Positions 7,808 through 15,801 are shown, numbered from the stretch's first letter. The stretch is DNA of 43,875 nucleotides from an uncultured Prevotellaceae bacterium (GCA_937877605.1 CALFJA010000034.1:1-43875); one strand, 5' to 3'. A program made the numbers and translations. Notes: generated by a model from the letters alone, not told the origin.

Positions 7808-7870
7808 GCGATTTGGGTCTACCGCTGTAGACTAATCTTGTTAACCTTAAATCTAATACTATGAAAAACA
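7772..7870 (-). ncRNA. Candidate small RNA in the spacer left of the MBL gene
   Basis: On the minus strand an exact -7 box TATATTTG (7876-7883) is followed by about 95 bases with no reading frame of note, containing a perfect 6-bp hairpin GTCTAC-cgct-GTAGAC (7817-7832), and ending at a terminator stem with a T tract (7772-7798). A promoter, a hairpin and a terminator without a gene fit a small RNA. The stretch around 7839-7865 looks familiar to me from other Bacteroidales spacers, but I cannot confirm this here. No good -33 box is seen. Confidence 0.4.
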
Positions 7871-7875
7871 CTTTG

Positions 7876-7883
7876 CAAATATA
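7876..7883 (-). promoter_or_regulatory. -7 box pointing into a gene-free spacer
   Basis: TATATTTG on the minus strand fits TAnnTTTG exactly. No protein gene lies downstream on this strand before the terminator at 7772-7807, which is why a small RNA is suspected. Confidence 0.5.
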
Positions 7884-8012
7884 AGGCGGTTTTCTGTAAT
7901 ATCTTTCATATTTCCCTGATTTTCTTTCAGAATTTTAATATTTTTAACTAAAACGGCAGTTTTTCTTCGAATTTCAAATCTTTCTAATAAAAACAGGGTG
8001 CAGTTGAAATAC

Positions 8013-8032
8013 ATCTTCCGGACAGGGAAGAT
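8013..8032. terminator. Hairpin after the MBL gene
   Basis: ATCTTCC (8013-8019) pairs perfectly with GGAAGAT (8026-8032). On the minus strand it follows the MBL hydrolase stop by 45 bases. The T tract after it is weak (GTATTTC), so terminator function is uncertain. Confidence 0.35.
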
Positions 8033-8077
8033 AAAAAGTGCGCACTGCGGATATTTATAATAAGGTAAAGGCGTGGT

Positions 8078-8839
8078 CTATACATTCAGCACCTGTCCGT
8101 CGAAGGCAAATGCGAAGCCTTCTGGCAGGCGGCTGTTGGCATCGTCGTGGAACCCGATGTCGTGCGTAAGGTGAGTGAAAAAGGTCTGACGGGCACCCGT
8201 TTCCCGTGCAAATTGAATGGCATCGTCCACTAGTTGGTGCGTTTTGTGGGGATGGTCAAAGCGCAGAGCGTTGACCACCAGCGTTTCCACGCCGTGAAGG
8301 AGTTGTTTGTTCTCTTCGCTAATGGACTTCATATCGGTGATGTAGGCAAACTTTCCGAAGCGGAATCCCAGGATGGGGAGTTTTCCGTGCATCACTTCCA
8401 CGGGCAGGGTATCGATGTCTCCCACGCTGAAAGGCCTGCCCGCCTCTATTGTGCGCAGTTCTATGAGCGGTGCGCCCGGATAGTGTTGCTCCGGGAAGCA
8501 GTAGGGCATGGTGCGGTGGAGAGCTGTTGCCGTTATGCTGTTGGCATAGATGGGCATGGTTTGCTTCATGCAGAAGGGACGCAGGTCGTCCAGTCCGCCG
8601 ACATGGTCGTAGTGTATATGGGTGATGAGTACGGCATCGATGGATTGGAAAGGCAGGGGAAGCAGTTGCTCGCGGATGTCCGGGCCGCAGTCGACCAGCA
8701 GGCGCGTGCTTTCCGTCTCCACATAGATGGCACTCCTTCTGCGACGGTCTCTGGGGTCCTTGCTCTTGCAGACGGGACAGGAGCAGCCTATGACCGGAAC
8801 GCCGAACGAGGTGCCTGTGCCGAGCAGTGTGACTTTCAT
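8078..8839 (-). CDS. MBL-fold metallo-hydrolase, PhnP-like
   Basis: 253-residue metallo-beta-lactamase-fold hydrolase. The metal motif THIHYDHVGG lies at about 73-82 (HxHxDH), with further ligands in MHGK and a late His in FFTHLTHDIG. An N-terminal cysteine cluster GCSCPVCKS (18-26) resembles the zinc site of PhnP, a phosphodiesterase for cyclic phosphates, so a phosphodiester substrate is likely. The true substrate is not known, and there is no C-P lyase gene nearby. The ATG at 8839 is preferred over the TTG at 8845 that directly abuts the murB stop. It is the last gene of the DUF4348-murB-MBL run. Confidence 0.88.
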   Translation of the reverse strand: MKVTLLGTGTSFGVPVIGCSCPVCKSKDPRDRRRRSAIYVETESTRLLVDCGPDIREQLLPLPFQSIDAVLITHIHYDHVGGLDDLRPFCMKQTMPIYANSITATALHRTMPYCFPEQHYPGAPLIELRTIEAGRPFSVGDIDTLPVEVMHGKLPILGFRFGKFAYITDMKSISEENKQLLHGVETLVVNALRFDHPHKTHQLVDDAIQFARETGARQTFFTHLTHDIGFHDDANSRLPEGFAFAFDGQVLNV

Positions 8840-8845
8840 AGACAA

Positions 8846-9856
8846 TCAGTAGATATTTACTTCGGGATGAATGTCAATTCCGAACAGTTCCTTCACATCG
8901 TGCTGGATGGTCTGGCAGAGGGTAAGCACCTCTTCTCCGGACGCACCTCCGAGGTTGACCAGCACCAAGGCCTGGTATTTATGCACGCCAGCCCTGCCAA
9001 GCGAGCGTCCCTTCCAGCCTGCTTTTTCTATGAGCCAGCCTGCCGGAATCTTCACTTCCGCGTCGCTGACGACATAGTGCGGCATGGCGGGATACTGCCG
9101 CTGGAGTTGCAGAAACTTCTCACGCGGAACTATAGGGTTCATAAAGAAACTGCCTGCGTTGCCCAGCACCTCCACATCCGGCAGTTTCTGGCGGCGCAGG
9201 TCGATGACAAGCTGGCGGAGTTCGTATGCCGTCGGGTGTCCGATGCCGCGCCGTTCCAGTTCCGACTTGATGTTACCGTAGTCCAGATTGGGTTGGAACT
9301 GCTTTGAGAGGCGGTAGGTGACATGGGTGATGAGGAACCGGTTTTTCCATTCGTTTTTGAACCTGCTCTGGCGGTAAGCGTAGCGGCAGTCGGCATTGCT
9401 GAACGCAACGGTCTTTCCGGTGGCTATTTCCACGGCTTCGACCTTATGGATGATTTGCCGTGCCTCCACGCCGTAGGCACCGATGTTCTGCACTGCCGAG
9501 GCCCCCACTTCGCCAGGGATGAGCGAGAGGTTCTCAGCACCGTGCCATCCGCTGTCCACGCAGTGTGCCACCACATCGTCCCACACTTCGCCCGCTCCGC
9601 ACCTTACCAGCACCTCGCCATCTTGCTCCTGCGCTTCGATGCCTTTTATTCCGACATGCAGCACCGTGCCGTCGAAGTCTTTCGTCAGCAGGAGGTTGCT
9701 GCCTCCTCCCAGCAGCAGATAGGGTTGCTGTGGGGCGTTGGCAGGGAAGAGGTCATGCATTTCCTTGGTGGATTCGAAGGATATGAACCGCCGGCAATAG
9801 GCGTGCATGCCGAAGGTGTTGTGTGGCAGGAGGCTATAGTGGGCTGAGTCCTTCAT
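8846..9856 (-). CDS. murB: UDP-N-acetylmuramate dehydrogenase
   Basis: FAD-dependent enzyme that reduces UDP-GlcNAc-enolpyruvate to UDP-MurNAc in peptidoglycan synthesis; cytoplasmic, 336 residues. FAD-binding motifs GGGSNLLL and IPGEVGASAVQNIGAYG are clear. In the C-terminal domain, LGNAGSFFMNPIV carries the catalytic Ser and IPAGWLIEKAGWKG and PEVNIY are conserved. The extra loop and length fit the E. coli type (type I). Start ATG at 9856 lies 4 bases after the DUF4348 gene stop, and the MBL gene follows without a gap, so the three genes are one transcript. Confidence 0.97.
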   Translation of the reverse strand: MKDSAHYSLLPHNTFGMHAYCRRFISFESTKEMHDLFPANAPQQPYLLLGGGSNLLLTKDFDGTVLHVGIKGIEAQEQDGEVLVRCGAGEVWDDVVAHCVDSGWHGAENLSLIPGEVGASAVQNIGAYGVEARQIIHKVEAVEIATGKTVAFSNADCRYAYRQSRFKNEWKNRFLITHVTYRLSKQFQPNLDYGNIKSELERRGIGHPTAYELRQLVIDLRRQKLPDVEVLGNAGSFFMNPIVPREKFLQLQRQYPAMPHYVVSDAEVKIPAGWLIEKAGWKGRSLGRAGVHKYQALVLVNLGGASGEEVLTLCQTIQHDVKELFGIDIHPEVNIY

Positions 9857-9860
9857 CGGC

Positions 9861-10703
9861 TTAGTAGGTGAATTGGGTTAGTTTCCAGTGTCCGCCCTTC
9901 TTTCCGAAGGTGAGCGTTGTTTCCAGTCCGTTGGCAATGCCGCGCACAAGCATCGTTTTCTGCTGGTCGCTGTGGCTGGTGTTGCCGTAGTCTATGTTGT
10001 AGATGGTGCCCGATGGTATTACTTCCGGCTTGAAGTCGGCCCACTGTTCGGGCATCATCGTGCCGGTCATGTTGTTCAGTTCGTCCTCGGGGTCGGGGGC
10101 GGTGAAGGTCACATTGTCCGCCATGCTGTGCGACTGGTAGAGGGTGTCGGTGGCGAAGTGGCCGTAGAAGTCGAGGAAATCGCCGTTGGCATTAGCTGCC
10201 AGCGGTTCCTCGTGAATCTTCTTCAGCATCCAGCGGCCGGCAGTCCGCTCGAAGATGTATTTCTTTATGTGTTTCTGCGGAAGCTGTATCTTCTCTATCA
10301 CCACGCTGTTGACAGTGGTGTCGGCCACCACCTGCTGCTGCTTTTCGTTGTCGAGGAGCAGCGTGTAGAACTCTTCCTGCATGAAAAGGTAGTCCATCTT
10401 CCAGTCGGACTTTGCCAGTTTCTTCGTTTCCCCGTCGGTTTCGTATTCCAGGGGGAAGGCTATGCGCTGCATCTGGAGTTTGCGGTTGGCGGCGAAATTG
10501 AAGATGAAGTCGTCGAAGAGTTCGTCGGCCACCTTGGGCATGGGCATTTCCTCCATCACATTTTCCACACTGTCCTGGCGCAACGAGTCGGAACTGATGT
10601 CCAATCCGTCGAGCCTTGAACTGGGCTTTTCCTTCTGGCACGCAATGAGCAGCAGGAGGAAGCAGAGCGGCAGGAGCAGTGCGATGAGATGGCGTGACTT
10701 CAT
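9861..10703 (-). CDS. DUF4348-type lipoprotein
   Basis: 280 residues. The N-terminus MKSRHLIALLLPLCFLLLLI ends in a lipobox with Cys, predicting a lipid-anchored envelope protein. The body resembles the Bacteroidetes DUF4348 family (ELFDDFIFNFAANRKLQ, KSDWKMDYLFMQEEFYTLL, GRWMLKKI). Function is unknown; the fold may relate to nuclear-transport-factor-like stress domains, which is only a guess. ATG 10703 was chosen. The frame remains open to 10739, but those extra codons cover the promoter (-7 box at 10712-10719). The gene leads the murB operon. Confidence 0.8.
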   Translation of the reverse strand: MKSRHLIALLLPLCFLLLLIACQKEKPSSRLDGLDISSDSLRQDSVENVMEEMPMPKVADELFDDFIFNFAANRKLQMQRIAFPLEYETDGETKKLAKSDWKMDYLFMQEEFYTLLLDNEKQQQVVADTTVNSVVIEKIQLPQKHIKKYIFERTAGRWMLKKIHEEPLAANANGDFLDFYGHFATDTLYQSHSMADNVTFTAPDPEDELNNMTGTMMPEQWADFKPEVIPSGTIYNIDYGNTSHSDQQKTMLVRGIANGLETTLTFGKKGGHWKLTQFTY

Positions 10704-10711
10704 AACTTTTG

Positions 10712-10740
10712 CAAAATTACTAAAATCTGATTGTTCCACA
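10712..10740 (-). promoter_or_regulatory. Promoter of the DUF4348-murB operon, almost leaderless
   Basis: On the minus strand ATTG lies 19 bases before TAATTTTG, close to the Bacteroidetes consensus. The -7 box ends only 8 bases before the ATG at 10703, so the transcript should have very little or no 5' leader. Confidence 0.75.
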
Positions 10741-10820
10741 ATGAAAAGAAATAATTTTCTTTTCGGATGCAGCCGGACATGTTCCGTTCCTTCTGTATAC
10801 GCCTACCGGGAAGTGTAAAG

Positions 10821-11272
10821 ATATTTTACCTTTTTCGGAAAAACAGCCCCGACTGATTATCAATGAGTTACGGCGGCAGGAAATCGTCTCCAGAATTGAA
10901 AATTCACTGCAAGCAATGGCCTCGGAGCGAAAAAAAACGAAATTCAGGTACTTCACGCAAGGTGCTGGCAATCAGCAATTTGCCGGTTTCTGTCAGTTAT
11001 ACGGCGGATGCTTGTTTTCCAAGAGAGCCACTCTTGCCTTCCAACTGTGGCGCTCTTGCACGCAAGAGCCAGGCTTTCACGTGGCGAAACAAGGACTTTG
11101 GCAGTCCGGAAGTGTCTCTTTTAGACTTCTTTCGCTCAAAAAAACGCTGGAAACCGCCGGATTTTTACATCCCGAAAGCCGAAAAACCGATTTCCCGTTT
11201 CTATTTTACCGATTTTCCACAGCCAGATTTTGTCAAGATTTCCGAAGGGTTGAGATGTAAAGTTTCTTTACC
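10821..11272 (+). repeat. Dispersed repeat, copy A (about 450 bp)
   Basis: This stretch matches the reverse complement of 28983-29433 at roughly nine bases in ten over its full length with about one 1-base indel. Near its middle, CAAGAGAGCCAC (11020-11031) can pair with GTGGCGCTCTTG (one mismatch), while GCTCTTGC can instead pair with GCAAGAGC two bases downstream: two alternative hairpins. Two reading frames stay open across it, and one runs in frame into pheS, but the indel between the copies shifts the frames, which argues against a protein. It lies between the divergent DUF4348 and pheS genes, ending 130 bases before pheS and oriented towards it. Confidence 0.85.
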
Positions 11273-11365
11273 ATTTTTGCGACCTCCTGCATCCGACTGT
11301 TCCACTTTTTCCCGTCAGTGGCAAAAAACTTGGTCCTTTCGGCACCCTACTTCCATCTTTTTTAC

Positions 11366-11373
11366 TAATTTTG
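11366..11373 (+). promoter_or_regulatory. -7 box for pheS
   Basis: TAATTTTG matches TAnnTTTG, 29 bases before the pheS ATG at 11403. No well-spaced TTTG is seen. The box sits outside the dispersed repeat. Confidence 0.6.
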
Positions 11374-11402
11374 CACCGCAAAACAGAAACCGAAACACAC
11401 TT

Positions 11403-12440
11403 ATGATACTCGACCGAATAGAAGAACTGCTGCGCGAAGTGAGCCAGCTCACGGCGAAAGATGCCGCTGAAGTGGAGCAGCTGCGACTGAAATACCTGAG
11501 CAAGAAAGGTGAAATCACGGCACTGATGGCCGATTTCCGCAATGTTGCCGCCGACCAGAAGAAAACCGTCGGCATGAAAATCAACGAACTGAAGCAACTC
11601 ACGCTCAACAAACTTAACGAACTGAAGGAACAGCAGGGCAGCCAGGACACACAGGACGACGACCTCGACCTGACCCGCACCGCCTACCCCATGGAACTCG
11701 GCACCCGCCATCCGCTCACCATCGTGCGCAACGAAATCATCGACATCTTCGGCCGCATGGGGTTCACCCTGGCACAAGGACCGGAGGTAGACGACGACCT
11801 CCATGTCTTCACCAAGCTGAACTTCGCCGGCGACCACCCGGCACGCGACATGCAGGACACCTTCTTCGTCGAGCAGAACCCCAACGATGTGGCAAAGAAT
11901 GTCATCCTCCGGTCGCACACCAGCAACGACCAGTCGCACTACATGGAAACCCACGAGCCGCCCATACGCGTCATCTGCCCGGGCCGTGTCTACCGGAACG
12001 AAGCCATCTCGGCACGCGCACACTGCTTCTTCCACCAGGTGGAGGGGCTCTATGTGGACAAGAATGTCAGTTTTACCGACCTGAAACAGGTGTTGTTGAC
12101 CTTCGCACGCGAAATGTTCGGAGCCGACACAAAGATCCGCCTGCGCCCAAGCTACTTCCCCTTCACCGAACCCAGTGCGGAGATGGACATCTCCTGCTTC
12201 ATCTGCGGCGGCGAGGGATGCGGCTTCTGCAAGCACACCGGATGGGTGGAGATACTCGGTTGCGGCATGGTAGACCCCAATGTACTCGACGCCTGCGGCA
12301 TAGACAGTTCCGTCTACTCAGGCTATGCCTTCGGAATGGGTGTGGAACGCATCGCCAACCTTAAATACCGCGTCAGCGACCTCCGCCTGTTCTCCGAGAA
12401 CGACGCACGCTTCCTCCACGAGTTCGAAGCCGCCAACTAA
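11403..12440 (+). CDS. pheS: Phenylalanine--tRNA ligase alpha subunit
   Basis: Catalytic subunit of the cytoplasmic (alpha-beta)2 enzyme; 345 residues, normal length. The N-terminal coiled coil (to about residue 85) binds tRNA. The class II core follows, with TRHPLTIV, GFTLAQGPEVDDD, the motif-2 region around RVYRNEAISARAH, FFHQVEGLYVD, and motif 3 GYAFGMGVERIANL. The ATG at 11403 fits the family start (MILDRIEELLREV). The frame is open far upstream to 10863, but that part is the dispersed repeat read as codons and carries the promoter. The partner pheT is not in the window. The gene ends at a strong two-way terminator. Confidence 0.97.
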   Translation: MILDRIEELLREVSQLTAKDAAEVEQLRLKYLSKKGEITALMADFRNVAADQKKTVGMKINELKQLTLNKLNELKEQQGSQDTQDDDLDLTRTAYPMELGTRHPLTIVRNEIIDIFGRMGFTLAQGPEVDDDLHVFTKLNFAGDHPARDMQDTFFVEQNPNDVAKNVILRSHTSNDQSHYMETHEPPIRVICPGRVYRNEAISARAHCFFHQVEGLYVDKNVSFTDLKQVLLTFAREMFGADTKIRLRPSYFPFTEPSAEMDISCFICGGEGCGFCKHTGWVEILGCGMVDPNVLDACGIDSSVYSGYAFGMGVERIANLKYRVSDLRLFSENDARFLHEFEAAN

Positions 12441-12466
12441 TCAGACCGCCAGCGTTACAACATACG

Positions 12467-12504
12467 CAGAAGGGGCTCCTCAACAACTTGAGGAGCCCCT
12501 TCTG
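12467..12504. terminator. Two-way terminator between pheS and the B12 operon
   Basis: CAGAAGGGGCTCCTCAA (12467-12483) pairs perfectly over 17 bp with 12488-12504, with a 4-base loop CAAC. It serves two convergent genes, pheS and the btuC-like permease. Confidence 0.85.
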
Positions 12505-12516
12505 TCTGCTATCGTC

Positions 12517-13524
12517 CTATGCCTGCCGTGTCAGCAGGTAGATAACGATGGGTGCACCGATAAGTGGCGTGATGGCATTCAACGGGATAATGCCCGAAGA
12601 AGGCATGCCCGTGGACAGCAAGTTGCAGGCAAGACAAACCACAGCACCTGTCAGCAGCGTGGCAGGCAGCAGCAACCGATGGTCGGAAGTACGGTAGGCA
12701 AGGCGTGCCAGATGGGGAACGGCCAGGCCGATGAAGGCTATCGGACCGCAGAAGGCGGTGGTCAGTGCCGTGAGCAGGCTGGTCAGCAGCAACAGCCACA
12801 CCCTGACGCGACGGGGACTGATGCCCAGCGAGGCGGCGTATGCATCGCCCAAGAGCAGCAGGTTGAGCCACTTAGAGAGAAAAAGTGCACCTGCCAGCAG
12901 CACCAGCGTCCCCCACACGAAGAGCGGCAACTGTGCCGACGAGATGCCGGAGAAGTTGCCCATGCCCCAAACCAGATAGCTGTGAACACCCTGTTCCGTT
13001 GCAAAGAAGTTCAGTAACATGATGACCGACGATGCCAGCGAGCCCACCATGATGCCCACTATGAGCAGGGAGACGGGCTGCGTCATGCGGAGCGAGAATG
13101 CGAAAACCACGGCCGTGACCAACAGGGCTCCTAAAAACGCTCCCACAACGACTAAGCAACCACCCCCAAAAACCACCAAGCCACCAAACGAAAGGTGAGG
13201 CAACAACAGCATGACAACGGCTGCTCCCAAGGCGGCTCCGCTGCTGACGCCGAAAATGGAAGGACCTGCCAGCGGATTGCGGAAGGCCGTCTGCAGCAGC
13301 AAACCGCTCACCGAAAGAGACATGCCGGCAAAAACGGCGGTGACAGCCTGCGGCAGCCGGCCATGGAGAATGATGAACTCCCACGACGGCTGCGACGGTT
13401 TGCCCGTCAAGACGCGGCCAACATCAGCAACAGGTATGTCCACCGAACCTATGAAAAGGTTCAGTACAAAAAGCAGGAAAACGGCTGCCAGCAGCAGGAG
13501 GGTCACAACTACGGGATGTTTCAT
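12517..13524 (-). CDS. btuC: BtuC-like ABC transporter permease (FecCD family)
   Basis: 335-residue inner-membrane permease with about ten helices. Family motifs are clear: RLPQAVTAVFAGMSLSVSG, NPLAGPSIFGVSSGAALGA, LVWGMGNFS and GPIAFIGLAVPHLARL. The family carries cobalamin, haem or siderophores; cobalamin is inferred from the B12 riboswitch and the BtuB/BtuG/BtuF genes before it. Its ATG overlaps the TGA of the binding-protein gene in ATGA, so they are translationally coupled. An ATPase (BtuD) normally follows in such operons but is absent: a two-way terminator comes next. Codons at 13150-13190 (SFGGLVVFGGGCLVVVG) come from a low-complexity tract resembling the octamer repeats elsewhere in the window. 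Confidence 0.9.
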   Translation of the reverse strand: MKHPVVVTLLLLAAVFLLFVLNLFIGSVDIPVADVGRVLTGKPSQPSWEFIILHGRLPQAVTAVFAGMSLSVSGLLLQTAFRNPLAGPSIFGVSSGAALGAAVVMLLLPHLSFGGLVVFGGGCLVVVGAFLGALLVTAVVFAFSLRMTQPVSLLIVGIMVGSLASSVIMLLNFFATEQGVHSYLVWGMGNFSGISSAQLPLFVWGTLVLLAGALFLSKWLNLLLLGDAYAASLGISPRRVRVWLLLLTSLLTALTTAFCGPIAFIGLAVPHLARLAYRTSDHRLLLPATLLTGAVVCLACNLLSTGMPSSGIIPLNAITPLIGAPIVIYLLTRQA

Positions 13525-14642
13525 AGTTTTCGGTAATAGCGGAGCGACCCCTTGACAGTGCCGTCGGGATGAATCATTAATATAAGTTCGCGCAAGAGCC
13601 AGTCGGGGCGAAAGGGTATCTCGTCGAAATAAGCCGACTGCAGGCTGTTGCATACATAGACATTGCCCTCTCGGAAAGCCCTGATGGCAGTACATCCCTG
13701 CCATTCTTTCAGCAGTTGTCGACGGGTAAGACCGTCGGTCTGCTCGGCATGGAACAGCCAAAGATCTATGTCCTGCCCACATGCCACAATCTGCTCGGCC
13801 GACAAGGGTACGGAACCGCTGTGACCGTCACCCTGCAGAAGAGGGACCGCATTGGCGTCGCCGATGAGCGTTGCCATGGTACTCTTGCCGCCAGGGCAGT
13901 ACCACACACTGCCAGTGAGGCGCTCCGTCAGCACAAGTGGGGTACGGGTCTCTTGCCGGACAGCAGCTTTTAACGCGCTGTAATTACCCTCCACTACTGC
14001 AAACAGGCTGTCAGCCTCGACCGTCTTTCCCATTAACAGCCCGTAAAACTTCATCCATTCGGCCCTGCCCAGGGCTGTCGGCTCCATATAGTCGGCACAT
14101 TCCACAAGAGGAATGCCCAGTTTTTCCAGTACGCCATAGCCGCCGCTGTGCTCGAAGGGAGACAGAAACAGCGCCTCGGGGCGTGCCTGTACTATTCTTT
14201 CTGCATCGGGTTGCATGCCGTCGCCGCAGTCAATCGCAGCACCCGTACGCAGCATTCGTTCCACTTCCGGGGTGTGGATATAGCGTGCATCGCTGACACC
14301 CACAACGGCGGAGAGTGCTTCCAACTGCCGGAGCAGGTAGGTGTGCGACGCCGTGAACATGACACACCGCTGCAGAGGGACTCCGATAACGGTGCCGGTG
14401 CCCCTATCCTGCCACTTGTCCAAGTCCGAACGGGGTACCAGTACATAGCGATGGAGCAACGCATCAGGCTTCCACGGGTTGCGGATGAGTGCCTCGTCGT
14501 GGTCGGAATAGTGGATGAGCGTCAGCAACCGCGCATGTTTCAGGTGCAGGGTGTCACCCTCTTGCACCGGAGCCGGGGCATTTTTCGTGCAGCAGCAAAG
14601 GAAAAACAGCAGGCTGAAGCAGGAAAAATATCGGATGCGCAT
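13521..14642 (-). CDS. btuF: BtuF-like periplasmic-binding lipoprotein
   Basis: 373 residues. The N-terminus MRIRYFSCFSLLFFLCCCTK holds a lipobox (Cys at about 16-18), so it is a lipid-anchored binding protein rather than a soluble one. Two lobes of the Peripl_BP_2 fold follow, with ALSAVVGVSDARYI and ERIVQARPEALFLSPFE in the first and YCPGGKSTMATLIGDANAVP and ADQ-like AEQIVACGQDIDLWLF in the second. It should accept cobalamin after BtuB transport and pass it to the permease. A degenerate octamer tract lies between the btuG-like gene and this start. Its stop overlaps the permease start. Confidence 0.87.
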   Translation of the reverse strand: MRIRYFSCFSLLFFLCCCTKNAPAPVQEGDTLHLKHARLLTLIHYSDHDEALIRNPWKPDALLHRYVLVPRSDLDKWQDRGTGTVIGVPLQRCVMFTASHTYLLRQLEALSAVVGVSDARYIHTPEVERMLRTGAAIDCGDGMQPDAERIVQARPEALFLSPFEHSGGYGVLEKLGIPLVECADYMEPTALGRAEWMKFYGLLMGKTVEADSLFAVVEGNYSALKAAVRQETRTPLVLTERLTGSVWYCPGGKSTMATLIGDANAVPLLQGDGHSGSVPLSAEQIVACGQDIDLWLFHAEQTDGLTRRQLLKEWQGCTAIRAFREGNVYVCNSLQSAYFDEIPFRPDWLLRELILMIHPDGTVKGSLRYYRKL

Positions 14643-14646
14643 AGGC

Positions 14647-14692
14647 CGTTTGGTGGTTTAGGGGGGTGGTTGTTTTGTCGTTTGGGAGTTTG
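14647..14692 (-). repeat. Degenerate A/C-rich octamer tract directly before the btuF-like start
   Basis: On the minus strand units such as CCCAAACT, CCCAAACGA, CAAAACAA, CTAAACCA and CCAAACGG run to within 4 bases of the ATG at 14642. The same unit type occurs, better preserved, at 39932-39995 in front of another start codon. Confidence 0.55.
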
Positions 14693-14733
14693 GGAGAAGG
14701 GATTCTCCGGCAGTTTTGTGCCGTGCAAGGAAA

Positions 14734-15801
14734 TCAATTATTCACGAAAAGCAAGGTGCCTGGAATGACACCCACCTCGTATCGCTGGATGAACTGGCCG
14801 CTCTGACTGTAGCGCACCAGGTAGCCGTCGGTCGTGTAGCTGGCACTACCGGGCGAATCGGGGTTCTCGCTGAGTGATGAAACATAGATGTCGCCCGACA
14901 AGGGATCCACACCTATATTGCAGGGAGAGAACACTTCCGTTCCGATCGGCAGGGTGCTGAGCGACTGGCTCTGTACATCGTAGCGCTGATAGGTGGTTGT
15001 TCCGCCCCAAGGTGCATGGATCAGGTAGAGTGAACCGCCGTGATATGCCATGTATTGGGCATTGGCTAAGACGGTGACTTGGTCGGCTGCATCGATTTTC
15101 TGGGCGGTGGCAGGAACATCATAGTAGTTGCCCCAGCTGCAGACAAAGACATTCTCACCGTCGGTGGCAAGCACATTCGGGTTGGCAGCAACGGTGACAT
15201 CCTTCACCTTTGCCAGGTTTCCGGCATTGAGTTTCACCACATTGGTATTGTAGGTGTAGTCGGGATTGCAGCTGTTTGCCACATAGACATATCCATGTGC
15301 CGCGGCAATGCCTTCCAACTGTGCGCCGACCACCTCGGAAGTGGCTGCTATCTGTGCCGTGGCGGCATTGATTTTGTATACTTTCCCGCTGTAGGAGGAC
15401 ACATAGACGGCGGTACCGTCGGTGCACATCTCACGCGGTTGCGGTATGACTACGGGCTCGGCAGCCTTCAGCGTCCTGGCATTTAGCACTTCGACGCGGT
15501 TCTCGTCGGTGGTGGCTACAAAGAGTTTGCCGCCGCAGACGATGGCGTTGTTGGGTGTGCCGCCCAGGGTCCGGAGGTTCACCTTGTCGAATACATTGCG
15601 CTGCAACTGGCCGGTGGTGAAGTCGAGAAAGTCCATCGAACCGTTGATTTGCGAATAGTAGCTCCCCTCGTTGACAATGATAATGCCCTTACGGACATCC
15701 ATCCGGAAGGTATCATCGCCGTCGTGGTCGCTGCAGGAGAAAAGAATCAGGGTGACAATTGGCAGGAAAAGCCAAAGGAGTGGGTTGTGTTTTGTTTTCA
15801 T
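14734..15801 (-). CDS. btuG: BtuG-like surface cobalamin-binding beta-propeller lipoprotein
   Basis: 355 residues. The signal MKTKHNPLLWLFLPIVTLIL leads to a lipobox ending FSC, followed by SDHDGDD, an acidic stretch typical of Bacteroidetes surface-export signals. The rest forms beta-propeller blades of the YncE/DUF5074 type (GTPNNAIVCGGKLFVATTDE, DGTAVYVSSYSGKVYKINAA, DGENVFVCSWGNYYDV, DPLSGDIYVSSLSENPDS). In Bacteroides, BtuG caps BtuB on the outside and binds cobalamin very tightly. The gene begins 22 bases after the btuB-like gene, the expected arrangement, and lies under the same B12 riboswitch. Confidence 0.88.
   Translation of the reverse strand: MKTKHNPLLWLFLPIVTLILFSCSDHDGDDTFRMDVRKGIIIVNEGSYYSQINGSMDFLDFTTGQLQRNVFDKVNLRTLGGTPNNAIVCGGKLFVATTDENRVEVLNARTLKAAEPVVIPQPREMCTDGTAVYVSSYSGKVYKINAATAQIAATSEVVGAQLEGIAAAHGYVYVANSCNPDYTYNTNVVKLNAGNLAKVKDVTVAANPNVLATDGENVFVCSWGNYYDVPATAQKIDAADQVTVLANAQYMAYHGGSLYLIHAPWGGTTTYQRYDVQSQSLSTLPIGTEVFSPCNIGVDPLSGDIYVSSLSENPDSPGSASYTTDGYLVRYSQSGQFIQRYEVGVIPGTLLFVNN

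Noticed and set aside
10863..11402. An open frame that would extend PheS by 180 residues at its N-terminus
   Set aside because: PheS has a standard start at 11403. The extension is the dispersed repeat read as codons and would cover the pheS promoter, and the frame is not kept in the second repeat copy.
12517..14642. Iron-siderophore import, from the FecCD and binding-protein families
   Set aside because: The B12 riboswitch and the BtuG-like propeller in the same operon make cobalamin far more likely.
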